Origin: Neocallimastix lanati (nom. inval.)
Taxonomy: Eukaryota > Neocallimastigomycota > Neocallimastigomycetes > Neocallimastigales > Neocallimastigaceae
DNA length: 64,000 nucleotides
Direction: 5' to 3'
NCBI GenBank assembly: GCA_016946835.1
Contig: JACVTC010000079.1
Coordinates: 1-64,000, forward strand
Under the pieces are notes generated by a model. The model was not told the origin of the DNA, did no database searches, and saw only the letters and a list, made by a program, of their open reading frames with translations. Each line of letters opens with the position of its first letter. Position 1 is the stretch's first letter. A program made the position numbers and the translations under genes. Positions 11,455 to 24,217 of this stretch are shown piece by piece.

Positions 11455-13568
11455 ATTATTATTATTATTATTATTATTATTTTTATTTATAATATATAAA
11501 TTTGATGAAGAAGAATTATCACATGCTTTGTTATTTAAATTTTTATTATAGATAGAAAATTCATATTGATCATTTAACATGTTAGAAAATTCGTTAAAGT
11601 CATACATATTTCCATAAGTATGAGGAGGAATAAGACTTGGACTTTTTTCCAGTTTTATTTCTGGTAATGCTAAACCTTTCCTGTGTATGATAGCATTTTT
11701 ACTATATAGACTAGGACCACGATTTCCATTACCTATTTCATTTTGATTTTGACCATTCCTTTTTTCTGAAGATTTATTTTGAGGTGGAAAATAATTATTT
11801 ATGTAATTATTAGGATTATTTGCCAAAGAAATACATAAACTTTCAGTTATATCCTCAACATTATCAGTGTATAAACTTTGACTATGAGAAGATTCAATAT
11901 AATAGCTACTTTCATCATCTTCTGAAGGATATTGACTAGCTATTTTAAATTTACTTAATATTTTATCATGTGGGTTTTGAAACTTTGTATTTTTGTTATT
12001 GTATAAGAGATTAGTTTCACTATCAACGATATCGATAGTACTATCATTTTTAAAAGTAAACAAAGGATACTTTATAGAAGTTTTTTTTAATTGATCTTTA
12101 TAATTCTCTTCAATATTATAATATTTTCTTTTTGGAAGAGTAAATGAAGAATTATCATTATAATATGATGAATAATTGTTCATTCTAGAATCATTTGAAT
12201 ATCCTGTACTTATGATAGAATCATAAGGTGATTTATGATGATGATGGTGGTAGTGATGATGATGATGGTTACGTGGAGAATTAGTCATACTGTAATCAAG
12301 ACTTTCAAATGTTGGATCATTATCTATATCCGCATAAGAATATGAAGTTGGGAAACCTAAAGTAGCTTGCTCATTAAATGGTAATTCCTTATTTTTTTTA
12401 GGAGGTGAAATTGAAGATCCCATAGCATACCAAATTAAACCTTTGGAGATGCAATCAACAAATAATACTACTGCAGAAATAATAAGTTTCACTACAACTA
12501 ATGTATTAATTTTTCCCGATCTAATTTGTGGATACAAAATAAGAAATTGTATTAAAAATTGAGGAATATCCTAAAGTTTATTTTTATTATTATTATTTTT
12601 TTTTAAAAAGAAAAAAAAAAAATTATAATAAAATATATAATAATAATGATATTAATAACAAAATAGAAATAATATAAAATTAGTCTTACTCTCATTACTA
12701 CTTATTATTATTAATAATGATATTAAAATAATATATATTTATTATTATTTTAAGACGAAAAATTAATAATGAAATATAAATAGATAAATAAAATTTATTT
12801 ATTTACTTCAACCAAAGTAGTAATAAATCCCCAAAATTTTAACCTAAACCAAAAATCATCAATACCTATTGGTGCACTAAAACAAGCTAATCCCCATAAT
12901 TCGGATACTAGAATACTTAATAATTCAATATTGAATGCTGAAAATAGTACAAAAAAAGAGGTACTTTTTTTTGCACCAGGAGCTGTACGATACCAATTTA
13001 AAAAGTCAAAACTAGCCTTAAGACGACGTGAGATTAAACTGAAACTTAAAGTCATGTTTAGTAGAATGGGAATAGCAATAGTCAAAATAGACATGACTTG
13101 GAATATCCATTTATTATTATAATGAATTTCAACATTATTAGTGAAAAGACTTTCAGCATACCATATATCAGTTGTAATATCTAAAACAGAAGAAAAAGTC
13201 ATCCATAACAATTCTAAAAAACCTGGAGGTGTATAATCCCCATTTCCTGTAATTTCAACATTTTTATTATAATGATTATAATCATTAATTCCTATTCCTG
13301 AATAATTTGTCATTATCATTTTACTTCGATGATGATCTTTTTTCATTTTCTTTAAATAATTTTGATAAACTAATTCACCTAATAATTTATGATCAAATCC
13401 ACTATAGGAATAACAACGACGGCGATGCTTTTTCATTTCTTGTTTATAATTATATTGCCTTGGATAATCTGAATAGGATTTATTTCGATAATGATGATGA
13501 CGACCATATATATTGTTTGTGTCCGTTTCTAATGTATCATTCATCATATCATTATACATATCATACAT
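11179..13568 (-). CDS. multi-pass membrane protein, XK-related-like, with long disordered His/Asn-rich tail
   Basis: Two exons, 13568-12807 and 12570-11179, give 717 residues; an in-frame stop lies just upstream of the start ATG. After a basic, His/Tyr-rich N-terminus come hydrophobic segments at about 117-142 (VLDITTDIWYAESLF), 154-179, 203-235, and 245-268, where the splice joins TTLVE to DIPQFLIQFLI, and about 277-302. The Asp-x-x-Thr-Asp motif in the first segment and the Glu-x-x-Pro-Gln-x-x-x-Gln motif in the fourth recall XK-related proteins (XKR/CED-8, phospholipid scramblases of the plasma membrane). I rate that a topology-level resemblance only. Residues 305-717 are disordered, with a His cluster (NHHHHHYHHHHHK), Ser-rich parts and long Asn runs encoded by AAT repeats. 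The Cys-rich surface protein gene lies just upstream on the same strand. Function not proven; it may be a fungal-specific membrane family. Confidence 0.6.
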
Positions 13569-13765
13569 TAACTATTTATATATACATTAAGAATTTTATA
13601 TGTTTTATTATATAAATTTATAATGATAAGATTTATATATTAATATTAATAATAATAAAATTAAGAGAAAAATGGGGAAATATATATATGTATTAATATT
13701 GATTATTTACATTAATTAGTAAAAAGAAAATTTGAATACATTTTATATATATATATATATTTTAA

Positions 13766-13827
<62 letters not shown>
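13766..13827. repeat. (AAT)n microsatellite between two minus-strand genes
   Basis: About 20 AAT units lie in the 304-bp spacer separating the Cys-rich membrane protein gene from the XK-like gene. The rest of the spacer is AT-rich without motifs. Confidence 0.9.
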
Positions 13828-13830
<3 letters not shown>

Positions 13831-13872
13831 TAATAATAATAAATAATGAAATTTATTAATTCTACAATGATT

Positions 13873-14615
13873 TCAATTTCTTACTTTATTTTTAGATTGA
13901 TGTTTTCTTTTTTTATCATAACTATTTCTATTATTCCTGCTTTGCCATGATGGATATAAGAATTCTTTTTTTCTTCTTCCTTTAACGAGCTTTCCATTTC
14001 GTATACCACATCCAAAGAACCATACTATGATCACCATCAATAATACAGAGGCAACCATAACTACAAATATAATATCGAAATATGATGAGGTAAAGAACGT
14101 ATCATCATCATTAACATGTTCTTTTTCATTAATATTATCATTTAAAAATGTATTTTCGTTTCTATAAGCATAACGTTCATTATTATTAGATAAATTATTT
14201 TCAATCATAATATTTTCTTCCGTTTTAATTATATTAATACAAGTTCCATCTAAACCACATTTTTGGTCTTCATTACAATAAAATAATAATTTATTTATAT
14301 CAGTACAACAGATATAGGTTTGAGGAATGCTATTATATCAAGCATGCAATAATAAAATGATTAATAATAATATACTATTAATATATGACTATAGTTTAGT
14401 TATTTTATTAATTACCAATAATTTCCACAAGGTTTTTCATTATTGTGACATTGAGGTATAATTTTAGAAACTATAAAAATTTATAAATTGTAGATATTAT
14501 TATAAATATTATTTTTTAATTTTATAATTAAATGAAATTCTTGTATTTTTTTTTTTAACATACCTGAAATATTAAATAATAGAATCAATGTGAAATACCA
14601 TCTTTTTAAATTCAT
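13873..14615 (-). CDS. single-pass surface protein with Cys-rich ectodomain
   Basis: Three exons, 14615-14564, 14470-14416 and 14329-13873, give 187 residues. An N-terminal signal peptide (MNLKRWYFTLILLFNIS) is followed by a compact Cys-rich module with eight cysteines in about 45 residues: QCHNNEKPCGNYC, IPQTYICC, LLFYCNEDQKC, GLDGTC. The CGxxCIPxxYxCC spacing is common in small secreted and anchored fungal Cys-rich modules. Next come an Asn/Asp-rich acidic stalk, one membrane span at about 121-143 (DIIFVVMVASVLLMVIIVWF), and a short, strongly basic cytoplasmic tail (KGRRKKEF to the end). The topology is type I, plasma membrane or secretory route. Both introns fall inside or next to the Cys module, which is why a single-exon view misses it. 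Ligand and role unknown; adhesion or wall sensing would be guesses. Confidence 0.72.
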
Positions 14616-14623
14616 ACCAAAAA

Positions 14624-14654
<31 letters not shown>

Positions 14655-14780
14655 AAAAATTTATTAAATATTTTATAAAATTAAAAAGTATTCATTTATT
14701 TATTTTATCAATGAGAATTAAATTTAAATATATGATGTAATAGTATTGTTAAAAATATAAGAAAGTAAAAAAATATTAAT

Positions 14781-14829
<49 letters not shown>

Positions 14830-15303
14830 AAATAGATATTATGAGTAAATTGTTAAAGATAATTAATTATAAATATTATCATTGATTATATTGATTTTAT
14901 AATTGTATATGATATAAAACTAATGCCTTTTTTTTTTTTTAAAAAAAAAAAAGTTTATAAATGTTAATATAGTTCTTTACTTATATTTTTAATATCAAAA
15001 ATCAAAAATTATATGAAAATAAAGATACTCAGAATATTATAATTTATTAATTTTTTTTTACAATGAATTTAATTTTTATATTAAATATATAATATATTAG
15101 ACCAATTTTTTTTATTTATATAAATATAAATTTATATATCAATGATAATTATATTGCTATCAATAAGCTATATGAATAAATAATATTAACAAATATTTAA
15201 AAGAAAAAAAAAATTAATATAATTAGTAATAAATTAAAATATTTATATATTCTTTTATTTTTATTTTTTTCTTTTTTCTTTTTTCTTTTTTCTTTCATTC
15301 TTT

Positions 15304-15362
<59 letters not shown>

Positions 15363-15827
15363 GAAATTATTATTTTTCACACATTTGATTTTATTTAATT
15401 AATTATTAATTTTTTTCTTTTTTTTTTTTTTTTTTTTTGACTATTTTCAATTTAAATAATATAATAAAAAAATTACAAATAAAATAATAATAAAAATAAT
15501 AAAATAAGTCAATTTATAGATATAAAAATCAATTAAATGACAGTATATTTTTAAAAAATAAATTTTTAAAAAACATCTTTTAAAGCGAAAATATATTTAT
15601 TCTATATAAAATATCTAATTTTAAATTTTTTTTTTACAAAGTATTTATTATTAAATAAAATTTTTAAGCTTTTTCCTTCCTTTTTTTTTTAAAAATTATT
15701 AATTATTTTCGAGAATTGATTAGAATTTATTTTATCCAAATATTTATATATTACTTAACATAATAATTAAAATTTTTAATATTATAAATAAAACTGTTAT
15801 TATATTTATATTATCATAAACAATAAT

Positions 15828-15858
<31 letters not shown>

Positions 15859-17050
15859 GAAAGGATTATCAACCTCGTTATACTGTTATTAATTTAATTT
15901 ACTTTTTAAACATAAAAAAATAAATAAATTGTATTTACTAAAATATAATATATATATACAATGTATATTTTTCAAGTTTGGATTAAACAAAAAACCGTAC
16001 ATTAAAACTTTAAAATATAATATTTAATCATATTTCATGTATATTAATAATCACGTTCGTTTGAATGAATAAAAGTATAAAAAATATATATATATATTAA
16101 AAAAATAATAAATTATAAAATAATTTTTAATAACATACTAAAACTTTAAATATTATTATTAAAATTATTTATCATATAAACATAATAAAAAACTTTTTTA
16201 TACATATTCAATAAATAAAATTTATAATGTTCAGTTATATTTATAGCTACTTTTAATTTTTATATATATTAAAAGCTTGAAATAATAATCAACTTGTATA
16301 TATAAATATTATAGATTTTTTAAAAAAAATAATAATAAAAAAAAAAAGGGATTTACTGTCATTAAAGAAAAAAAAAATAACTGCCATAAAAAAAAAAAAA
16401 AAAAAAAAAAAAGTAAAATCAATAAGTTTTATTAGATATTAAATAATTATTAGAATAACTTATTAAAATTTTAGTTTAATTTCTTTTAAACTTCAAAACT
16501 TCATAGACATCTAAATATTTTTCAAAAAATAAATATGACTATCATTATTATTAACTTAAATTATTTTAAAAAGATAAAATTATAAATTATATTATTAAAA
16601 AATTATTTTTATTTTTATTATTTTTTTTTTTATTAATGACTTTTAATTAATAATGAAAAAAAAAAAAAATATATATATATATATATAAATATAAATTACA
16701 TTTAAAAACTAAATCTTAAATTATAATTAAAATAAAAAATTCTTTTTATATCAAATTTATTATTATAATTATTTTTTTTTTATATTTTTATTTTTTTTTT
16801 ATATTTTTATTTATTTTTTTATACATATATATTATGGATATATATATATTATTTTATATCATATACAATGATAATATTTATAATTAATTATCTTTAACAA
16901 TTAACTCATAATATCTATTTAACTTTTTTTTTTGATTAATATTTTTTACTTTCTTATATTTTTAACAATACTATTACATCATATATTTAAATTTCTTATT
17001 TTATTGTTTAATTTTAAACTTTTCAATTTTTATTTGATTAAATATTGTTT

Positions 17051-17082
<32 letters not shown>

Positions 17083-17127
17083 TTAAGTATATATATGTAA
17101 TTTTCAAAATTTTGCGAAATTTTTTAT

Positions 17128-17171
<44 letters not shown>

Positions 17172-17436
17172 ATTAATTATTAAATTTTAAATTTTTAAAA
17201 TATACAAATATTTTTGAATATTATTTGATAATTTTTTTTTTTAAAAAAATATATTCATCAAATAGTATATAGTTAAATTTTACTTAAATATTTATTTTAT
17301 TACTATTATTAATGATTTTAACCAGAGAACTAAATAATGTTAAAAATAAAAATATAAATAATATATATTATAATATTTATTAGCATTCTTATTATAATAT
17401 TTATATTATATTGTATTTTTTTAAAACATTTTTATT
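14616..17436. other. AT-rich intergenic region without recognised genes
   Basis: Both flanks are minus-strand genes, so it holds the promoter of the Cys-rich protein gene and the 3' side of ARPC4. Very long homopolymers are present (poly-A about 14782-14826, poly-T about 15310-15349, poly-A about 15830-15852). The open frames at 16932-17183 consist of Phe/Ile/Leu/Tyr codons from such tracts and were not accepted as genes. Confidence 0.6.
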
Positions 17437-18497
17437 TTAACTTACTTGTTTTAAATATTCCTCTGCAACAATACTATATTTATATATTAAATTATTATTT
17501 TATATGGTTAATATAAATAATATTAAATAAAAAATTTTTATAAAAAAAATAGTTATTAAATTAATTATTATCATTATTGATAGACATACCGAGCACGGGC
17601 ATTTAAACTAAGCTTCATTTCACTAATTTCTTTATCTACTTCTTCCATAAATTGAATAATGAAATCAACTAATTTATGTTTGAACATTTGTTCAGTATGA
17701 AAATTAGTAATAAGGAAACTAATACTATAACCCTATTTTTAATTAATGAATTTTATTTCATTTTTTTTTTTAAAATATATATATATATATAAATACAAAA
17801 AATTATTATTATTATTATTATTATTATTTAATTTTTATGTCAAAAATATAATTAATATATTTCAGTTTTACTATCATATAATGATTATTATTATTGTTAA
17901 CTATCAATGTAAGAATTATTATTTTATTGTTGAGGTTTTAAATAATAATTAGTAATATAATATTTACATCAATTGGCTTCTTTCTTAAAATAACAAAGTT
18001 CTCTGCTCTTAACATTAAGAAACGAGTAAATTTGTGACATAAAATTTGTTCAATTTCATCGGCTTGTTTAATCTTAATACTAACACGTACAGAGTTAATA
18101 GATGGTTCTATCAAAACTTTTTCATTTTCATTACGACTAATGACAACTGGATTTAATAAAACTTCCTTTGTTGAACTATTTCATATTTATATTTATTTTA
18201 TTAAACATTAATATCAAGTAAATTTTTTCATTATTATATTTAATATAATTCCTATTGGTAAAAATTTATTGATCTATTATATGATTTTAATAAATATTTA
18301 TTTCTGTAAATCGTATTTGATTTCTAATTTTTGATTATTTTAGTATATCAAAATATAAATTATTAAATTTACCCAGCTTCAACTTCTGGTTTATTGTGTC
18401 TTTCAACAATTTGTGAAGCAAAATTTTCAAGACATAAAGCAGCGGTTAATGTAGCTTTAACTGCATTTAAATATGGCTTTAAAGTATTGGACTTCAT
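17437..18497 (-). CDS. ARPC4: Arp2/3 complex 20 kDa subunit (ARPC4)
   Basis: Subunit 4 of the Arp2/3 complex, which nucleates branched actin filaments at the cell cortex; ARPC4 with ARPC2 forms the central scaffold. Exons 18497-18373, 18175-17968, 17732-17590 and 17473-17437 give [96 protein letters not shown] and [20 protein letters not shown], then VAEEYLKQ. This matches ARPC4 along its full length (about 170 residues, usual 168). After LKQ the sequence is GTAAGTTAA, which is both a perfect splice donor and Val-Ser-stop. The true end may therefore lie in a tiny further exon rather than at the TAA used here. Fungi with amoeboid or zoosporic stages commonly keep Arp2/3. Confidence 0.95.
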
Positions 18498-18884
18498 TGG
18501 AAACAATGTCAACACAATATTCAAATATTTTTTGTTTTAAAATTTTTAAATAAAATATAATTTTATTGAAATTATTTTTCATGAAAAATTGATAAATATC
18601 ATTATAATTCAAATCATATTTAATAATTTTTATATTCCCATGAAACATATTAATTTATTCAAATTATATTATGTACGCAATATAAGATTAGAATATAAAA
18701 GATTAAAATATAAAAACATTTATTGTTAATATTTTATTTTTATTTCGAAAGTATATATAATCATCAAAATATAATGAAGTAAACATATTTACTATATGTT
18801 TAATAAATACATATTCTATATCAAAAAATTAAAATCAAAAATAAAAGGCTTAATAATTATATTTTGATATTATTATTTTAATTA

Positions 18885-18997
18885 ATGAAAGCCTTCGTTG
18901 TTATTTGCTTGTTTATATAATTTTATTTTTCACAAATCTTTTTAATTTAATTTAAAGTAATCTTTTAGTTTAGAAGAAATAATTTTAAATGGAATTT

Positions 18998-19042
<45 letters not shown>

Positions 19043-19188
19043 TATAATATCTCTTTTAAACATATTACTTTTTGTAAATTTTATTTTTAGTACGTTTATA
19101 CTTTGTAGTATGTATAATTATAAGTGCATATTATGATTCACTTATTGAAATGGAAAAACCATCTTTTAAATTATTCCTTAAATTTTAA
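18885..19188 (+). other. possible small two-exon protein (weak)
   Basis: ATG at 18885 opens MKAFVVICLFI-stop, which looks like the start of a signal peptide. At 19091-19188, just after a TTTTAG acceptor, a frame reads RLYFVVCIIISAYYDSLIE followed by MEKPSFKLFLKF-stop with gene-like codon use. I could not join the two in one frame with a clear donor, so this is a hint of a small secreted or membrane peptide gene, not a call. Confidence 0.2.
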
Positions 19189-19774
19189 ATAATTATAAAA
19201 AATATATAAATAGGGTCATTTGTATTATTAAATTAAATATCTTTTAATATACTATATATTGAAAATAATATGTTCTTTTTTTTAAAAAAAAAAAATATAT
19301 ATATATATAATAATAAATAATATTTTTATATTTGAGTATTTTAATATTTATATTTTTATATATAATTTATTGTTTATTAATATATATTTGTCCTTTATTA
19401 AAATTATCAATATTTTTTTTGTTATTTCATTGATATCAAATATTTCAGATTACTTTTCCATAATTATATACTTTACCATTGTTGATTATAATATTAATTG
19501 ATAATATTTCTGAAAATTTAGTTTGTAAACCTATATTTCTTATTATTATTATTTTTTTTTTATTAAAGTTTATATTTAAATTTATTATGTAAAATTTTTA
19601 TCTTATTTGTATTTTAATTAATAATTTAATTAATTAAATAAAACCAATTTTAAATTAACATTTTTTTTTAAAAAAAAATACATAATATATACAATACATT
19701 ACATAACAAAAATACTTATAAATAATTCATTTATTCTTTTGAATATTTTATTTAAATGTTTTATTTATTTGCTT

Positions 19775-19995
19775 TATTATATTCAACTGTACTTTATATT
19801 CATATTTCAACTATTTATTTTATTTTATTTTATTTTATTCAATCTGTACTTTATATTTATATTCAATATTTATTTTATTTTATTTTATTAAATCTGTACT
19901 TTCTTATTTAATATTCTACTATTTAATTTAATATAATTTATTTTATTTTATTAAATCTATACTTTATTATTTAATATTCTACTATTTATTTTTTT
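19775..19995. repeat. imperfect minisatellite, unit about 60-75 bp
   Basis: Three to four degenerate copies carry the words AATCTGTACTTTATATT, ATTCTACTATTTA and runs of TATTTTATTTTATT in the same order. Confidence 0.65.
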
Positions 19996-20181
19996 TATTT
20001 TATTTTTCATAACATTAAAGAATATTTTTTTTATATATTTTTAAGAAAATTTAGAGATTATTTTTTTTTATATTTTTTAAGATATGTAAATCTTTTTAAT
20101 TTTTAAATCTTTTTTTTCTTTTATTACTATTATTATTATTGTTATTTTAAATGCTTTTTTGATTTGAAGAATATACTATAT

Positions 20182-20922
20182 ATATAATGAAAATTTCAAA
20201 AATATTTTATTTTTAAAGAATTTTTTTTTTATTTATTATTTATTATTTATTTATTATCATTATTAGAAGTAGAAAATCTTATATTTTTTTAATTTTACCT
20301 TATTTTAATTATTATTCTTTATTATTGCTATTATCTGTTATTTGTTATTATTAACATATAATTATAAAATATTTATTTTTTATTTTATTTATATTTGAGA
20401 AAAATAATTTTATGATGTAAAATTAAATCACTTAACGCCACATTGTGAATTACACCATTAAAATTCAGTACATTCTAAATTAAAATCTATAATACATACA
20501 AAAGTATTTCATTCAGAATGTGGCGTTTCCAATTTAGAGTCATAATTATTTTTACAATAAAATAAATAAATAAATAATTTTTTTTATTTTAGGTGTATGG
20601 GAATAGTGATGTAGTCAAAACATTTCCGTATGTTTTCTAATGTCCTTGCTGGACGGCCTTACTGAGTGTTCAGCATTAGCGCTCTGACATGCAAATCATC
20701 GCTGAGAATTTTCTAGTATACTTTTTCTCGGAGTACTCTTGGCAATTGCATAGAAAGATTGCAATTTATAAGAATATATCTACATGGATACATGATATTT
20801 ACCCAAATACTAGTAATTCCCTCTTAAATATATTAAATAACAGTACTTACGCAACCCTCTCAGGCTCACAGTTACGACAGCTGTCCTAAATATAATGAAA
20901 ATTTCAAAAATATTTTATTTTT
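20182..20922. other. GC-richer island bounded by a 33-bp perfect direct repeat
   Basis: The 33 bp at 20182-20214 (beginning ATATAATGAAAATTTC) recur exactly at 20890-20922, enclosing 675 bp. The right part of the enclosed segment (about 20590-20888) is clearly richer in G+C than anything around it. It contains a 66-codon open frame at 20689-20889 (MQIIAENFLVYFFSEYSW, later YATLSGSQLRQLS) that I cannot assign. Inside lies an inverted 10-bp pair, ACGCCACATT at 20435-20444 and AATGTGGCGT at 20517-20526. It may be a fragment of a mobile element or of foreign DNA; the long flanking repeat is the main observable. Confidence 0.5.
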
Positions 20923-21282
20923 TTTAATAATACTTTATTTTTAAATATTTTATTTATAAAGAATATTTTATTTATATATTTATTTTAAAAATACATAAAA
21001 CTTTAAATTTTAATTTTTTATTAAAAATAAAAAATATTTTTTTTAAGAGATCTATTATTTTTAAAAATATTTAAAGAATTATATTTTAAATATTTTTAAG
21101 TTATATAAGTCTTATTAATTTATAATTTTTTTTTTCTTTCTTTTCTTATGGATTTATAATTTTTTATTTTTATTCAAAATAAATATAAATTGACCCTATT
21201 TGTTAAAATTATTTATTTATTAATTTGTTTAATAAATATTAAAAAGCCACAGTTTCCGAAATGCAACACCCCCCTTTAGTAA

Positions 21283-21450
21283 TTCTTTAACTGTATTGAT
21301 TATTTTTGTTGTGATAATGAGAGTGCTGATATATTATTATCAGATGAAGTGGTTGTATTGCTTATAAAGGTATTGTTAGTAAGAGAAGTTCGTCGTAATG
21401 AAATTTTATGTCTAATCCTAACTCATTATATAGGCTATCATAAAAATTGA
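21283..21450 (+). pseudogene. coding-like relic of unknown family
   Basis: 55 open codons ending in TGA read FFNCIDYFCCDNESADIL, then LSDEVVVLLIKVLLVREV, then RRNEILCLILTHYIGYHKN. Codon choice (GAT, GAA, AGT, GCT, CGT) resembles real exons rather than the surrounding AT filler. A short C-run (CACCCCCCT) sits just upstream. No start codon is evident and no family is recognised; it may be an internal exon or the remains of a transposon gene. Confidence 0.3.
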
Positions 21451-21505
21451 TTATATAACAATAAAAGTAATTTAATTAATTTATTATTAATAAATTATTA
21501 AACAA

Positions 21506-21518
21506 ACAAACAAACAAA

Positions 21519-21574
<56 letters not shown>

Positions 21575-21575
21575 C
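21506..21575. repeat. (TAAA)n microsatellite
   Basis: About 15 tetranucleotide units, preceded by a few CAAA variants. Confidence 0.9.
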
Positions 21576-22127
21576 TATAAAATTAATAATCTCAGGAAAT
21601 TTTACTATTTGTTCAACCAATAAAAAAAAAAGACCTTTCAAATTTAATACAAGTTAATTAAAATTAATATATTGTTCAATATATTTAAATATAGTTAAAT
21701 CAGTTAAATAAAATCAAATATATGATTAATATATTTTAATAGGAATAAATAATAGGAACATAAATAAATATATTGTAAAATGAAAAAAATTTTAACATAT
21801 TACCTATAATATATAAAGCAATATTCCATTAATATGAAAAGTTCAATATAAATGTATTAAATATAATATACTTTTATATACTTATAAATATTTTCGAGGT
21901 TATTTATTTATATATAATCAATTATAAATGCTTTAAATAATAATATATAGTTTTACTTAATTTCTATTTATTTAATTTATGGATAATATATTTCTTTTTT
22001 TTTTTTTTTTTGTATAAGGAATAATATAGAATTAAATATTCTTATTTTATTTATTAAAAAATTAAATTATTTTATATTTCCTTATATATTAATATTAAAA
22101 ATATTTTTATATAAAATTATTCTTTTT

Positions 22128-22172
<45 letters not shown>

Positions 22173-24217
22173 TTTAATTATTATTATTAATATAAAAAAA
22201 AAGTTTTATTTGTTGTTTTTTTGTTAAAAATCATCTATGTTTATATTCCTTGCATGATTGTATTATTATATAGTGTTTATAATAAATGGTTGAATAAAAA
22301 AATGGAAATCATTTAAGAAATAAATAGTATATATTTAAGAATATAAATATAATAATAATATAAACTATAAATATATCAGACAGTAATATAAGAAACTTCA
22401 AAACAAAAAAGCATAAAAACAAAACAAAAAAAAACAAGTTTAAAATTAGAAAAGTTTATATTGTTTTAAAGCAATATTTTAATGTTTATATTATAAATAG
22501 ATATATTATTATAAACAAAACAAAATAAAGCAAAACAAAAACAAAAAAAAAAAAATTCAACGAAAAATTGAACATATAAATATAAATAATAAGGAACCAA
22601 TCGAAATTAAATTATTAATTTGCTTTAATTATCGAATAGAATATAGATTTTGTTTTAAAAGATAAATAAATTTGAAGTATTTTCAATAAAATAATTATAT
22701 TCATTGACATATAAACATTTAAAATAAACAATTTAAACAAACAATAAAATATCAATAATATAATTTAAAGCCAGATTAAATTACAATAAAACATTAAAAA
22801 ATAAAAATAAAACGAAAAGTAAACAATAACAAAATAAAATAAATTAAAATTATAAAATTATTTGACAATAAAATATTATTAACTTTATACAATTATATTT
22901 ATATAAATTTATAAAATCGACTTTAAAAAAGACATTGTATGTATATTTAGAATGTATAAATATTATTTTTAATTTTACCCTAAATGTCTAAACATATTTT
23001 TTTTATATTTGGAATTTATATATAAATTTAAATTAATAATTATTAAACTAAATTGAATATATGTATATTTTATAGCTTTAAAATTGATTATTTTTTTAAT
23101 TCATGCAGTTTAAACAAAGTTGCTTAAAGAATTAAATTAATTTATATCAATATATATATAAAGAAAATATATATAAAGGTGTCCTTTTATTAAAAGGTAT
23201 ATTATATTTATAATAATGTTATTTTTTTGTTAATAATTGAAAAGATATGAAATAAATATATTTATATTATTCATTTTCTTTTAATTTGCAATTATTGCTT
23301 TTATATGAATTAGTTTATATACTTTTGTTTTATTTATTGTATGTAATTTTGCATATTTTTAAATTATTTATAATTAATTTAATAATAAAAATTAAGGAAA
23401 AATTTATTTTACAAATATTATAAAATAAAGTTTATTTTTTTTAAAAATTTTTTTTGAAATAAAGATAAAATTAATAAAAAAATATATAGTAATACTTTTA
23501 TGGAGTTAACTTAATTTTTAAACTTGTTTATTGTATTTTATTTTATTAGTATCATAAATAAATTTTTATATACAATTAAGAAATTTCTTGATTAACATTT
23601 ATCTTTTATATTTATTATTTTTATATTTATTTAATAATGTATAGATTATATGAAACTTTTAAGAATACCACTTTTATTATTAATATATTTATACATTTAT
23701 TAATATATCTTATTTTGTAAATCAAAAAGTATATCTTAATATTATTACTATAAATAATTAAAGTTTCATATATTTAATAAAAGTATATTAAAAAAAACAG
23801 GCTTTAATTTATTCAAAAAAGAAAATAAATATATAGTGTTATTAAAGTCATAGTCGATATATTATTGAGAAAATTAAATATATATATTATATATTGTTTT
23901 TTTATCAATATTATTTATAGATTATATAAATTATATAATACGAAAAAATTTTATATTATTATTTTCATTAGAGAGTAAAATTAATAAAATTATTATTTTT
24001 AACTAAGCTTGTTCTTTAACCAAATAATAATACATCAAAGTATAAAAAACTCAAAAAACTCAAAAATAAATAAAAAAAAAAAAAGAAGGAAACATAAATC
24101 AGCATTTTTTTGAAAAAAAATTAGTTTAATAATTTAATAATTTAATATTTTATTTGTCTAATAATTTTAAAAAAAATTAGTTTATATCAATTATTATTAA
24201 TATAAATAAAATATAAA

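Larger units (their letters stand above)
18498..24217. other. 5.7-kb intergenic region with repeats and two coding-like relics
   Basis: No confident gene. It holds a weak small-protein candidate (18885-19188), an imperfect minisatellite (19775-19995), a GC-richer island bounded by direct repeats (20182-20922), a 55-codon open relic (21283-21450), a TAAA microsatellite (about 21506-21575) and AT-only DNA. The last kilobase should contain the promoter of the oxygenase-like gene. Confidence 0.55.
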
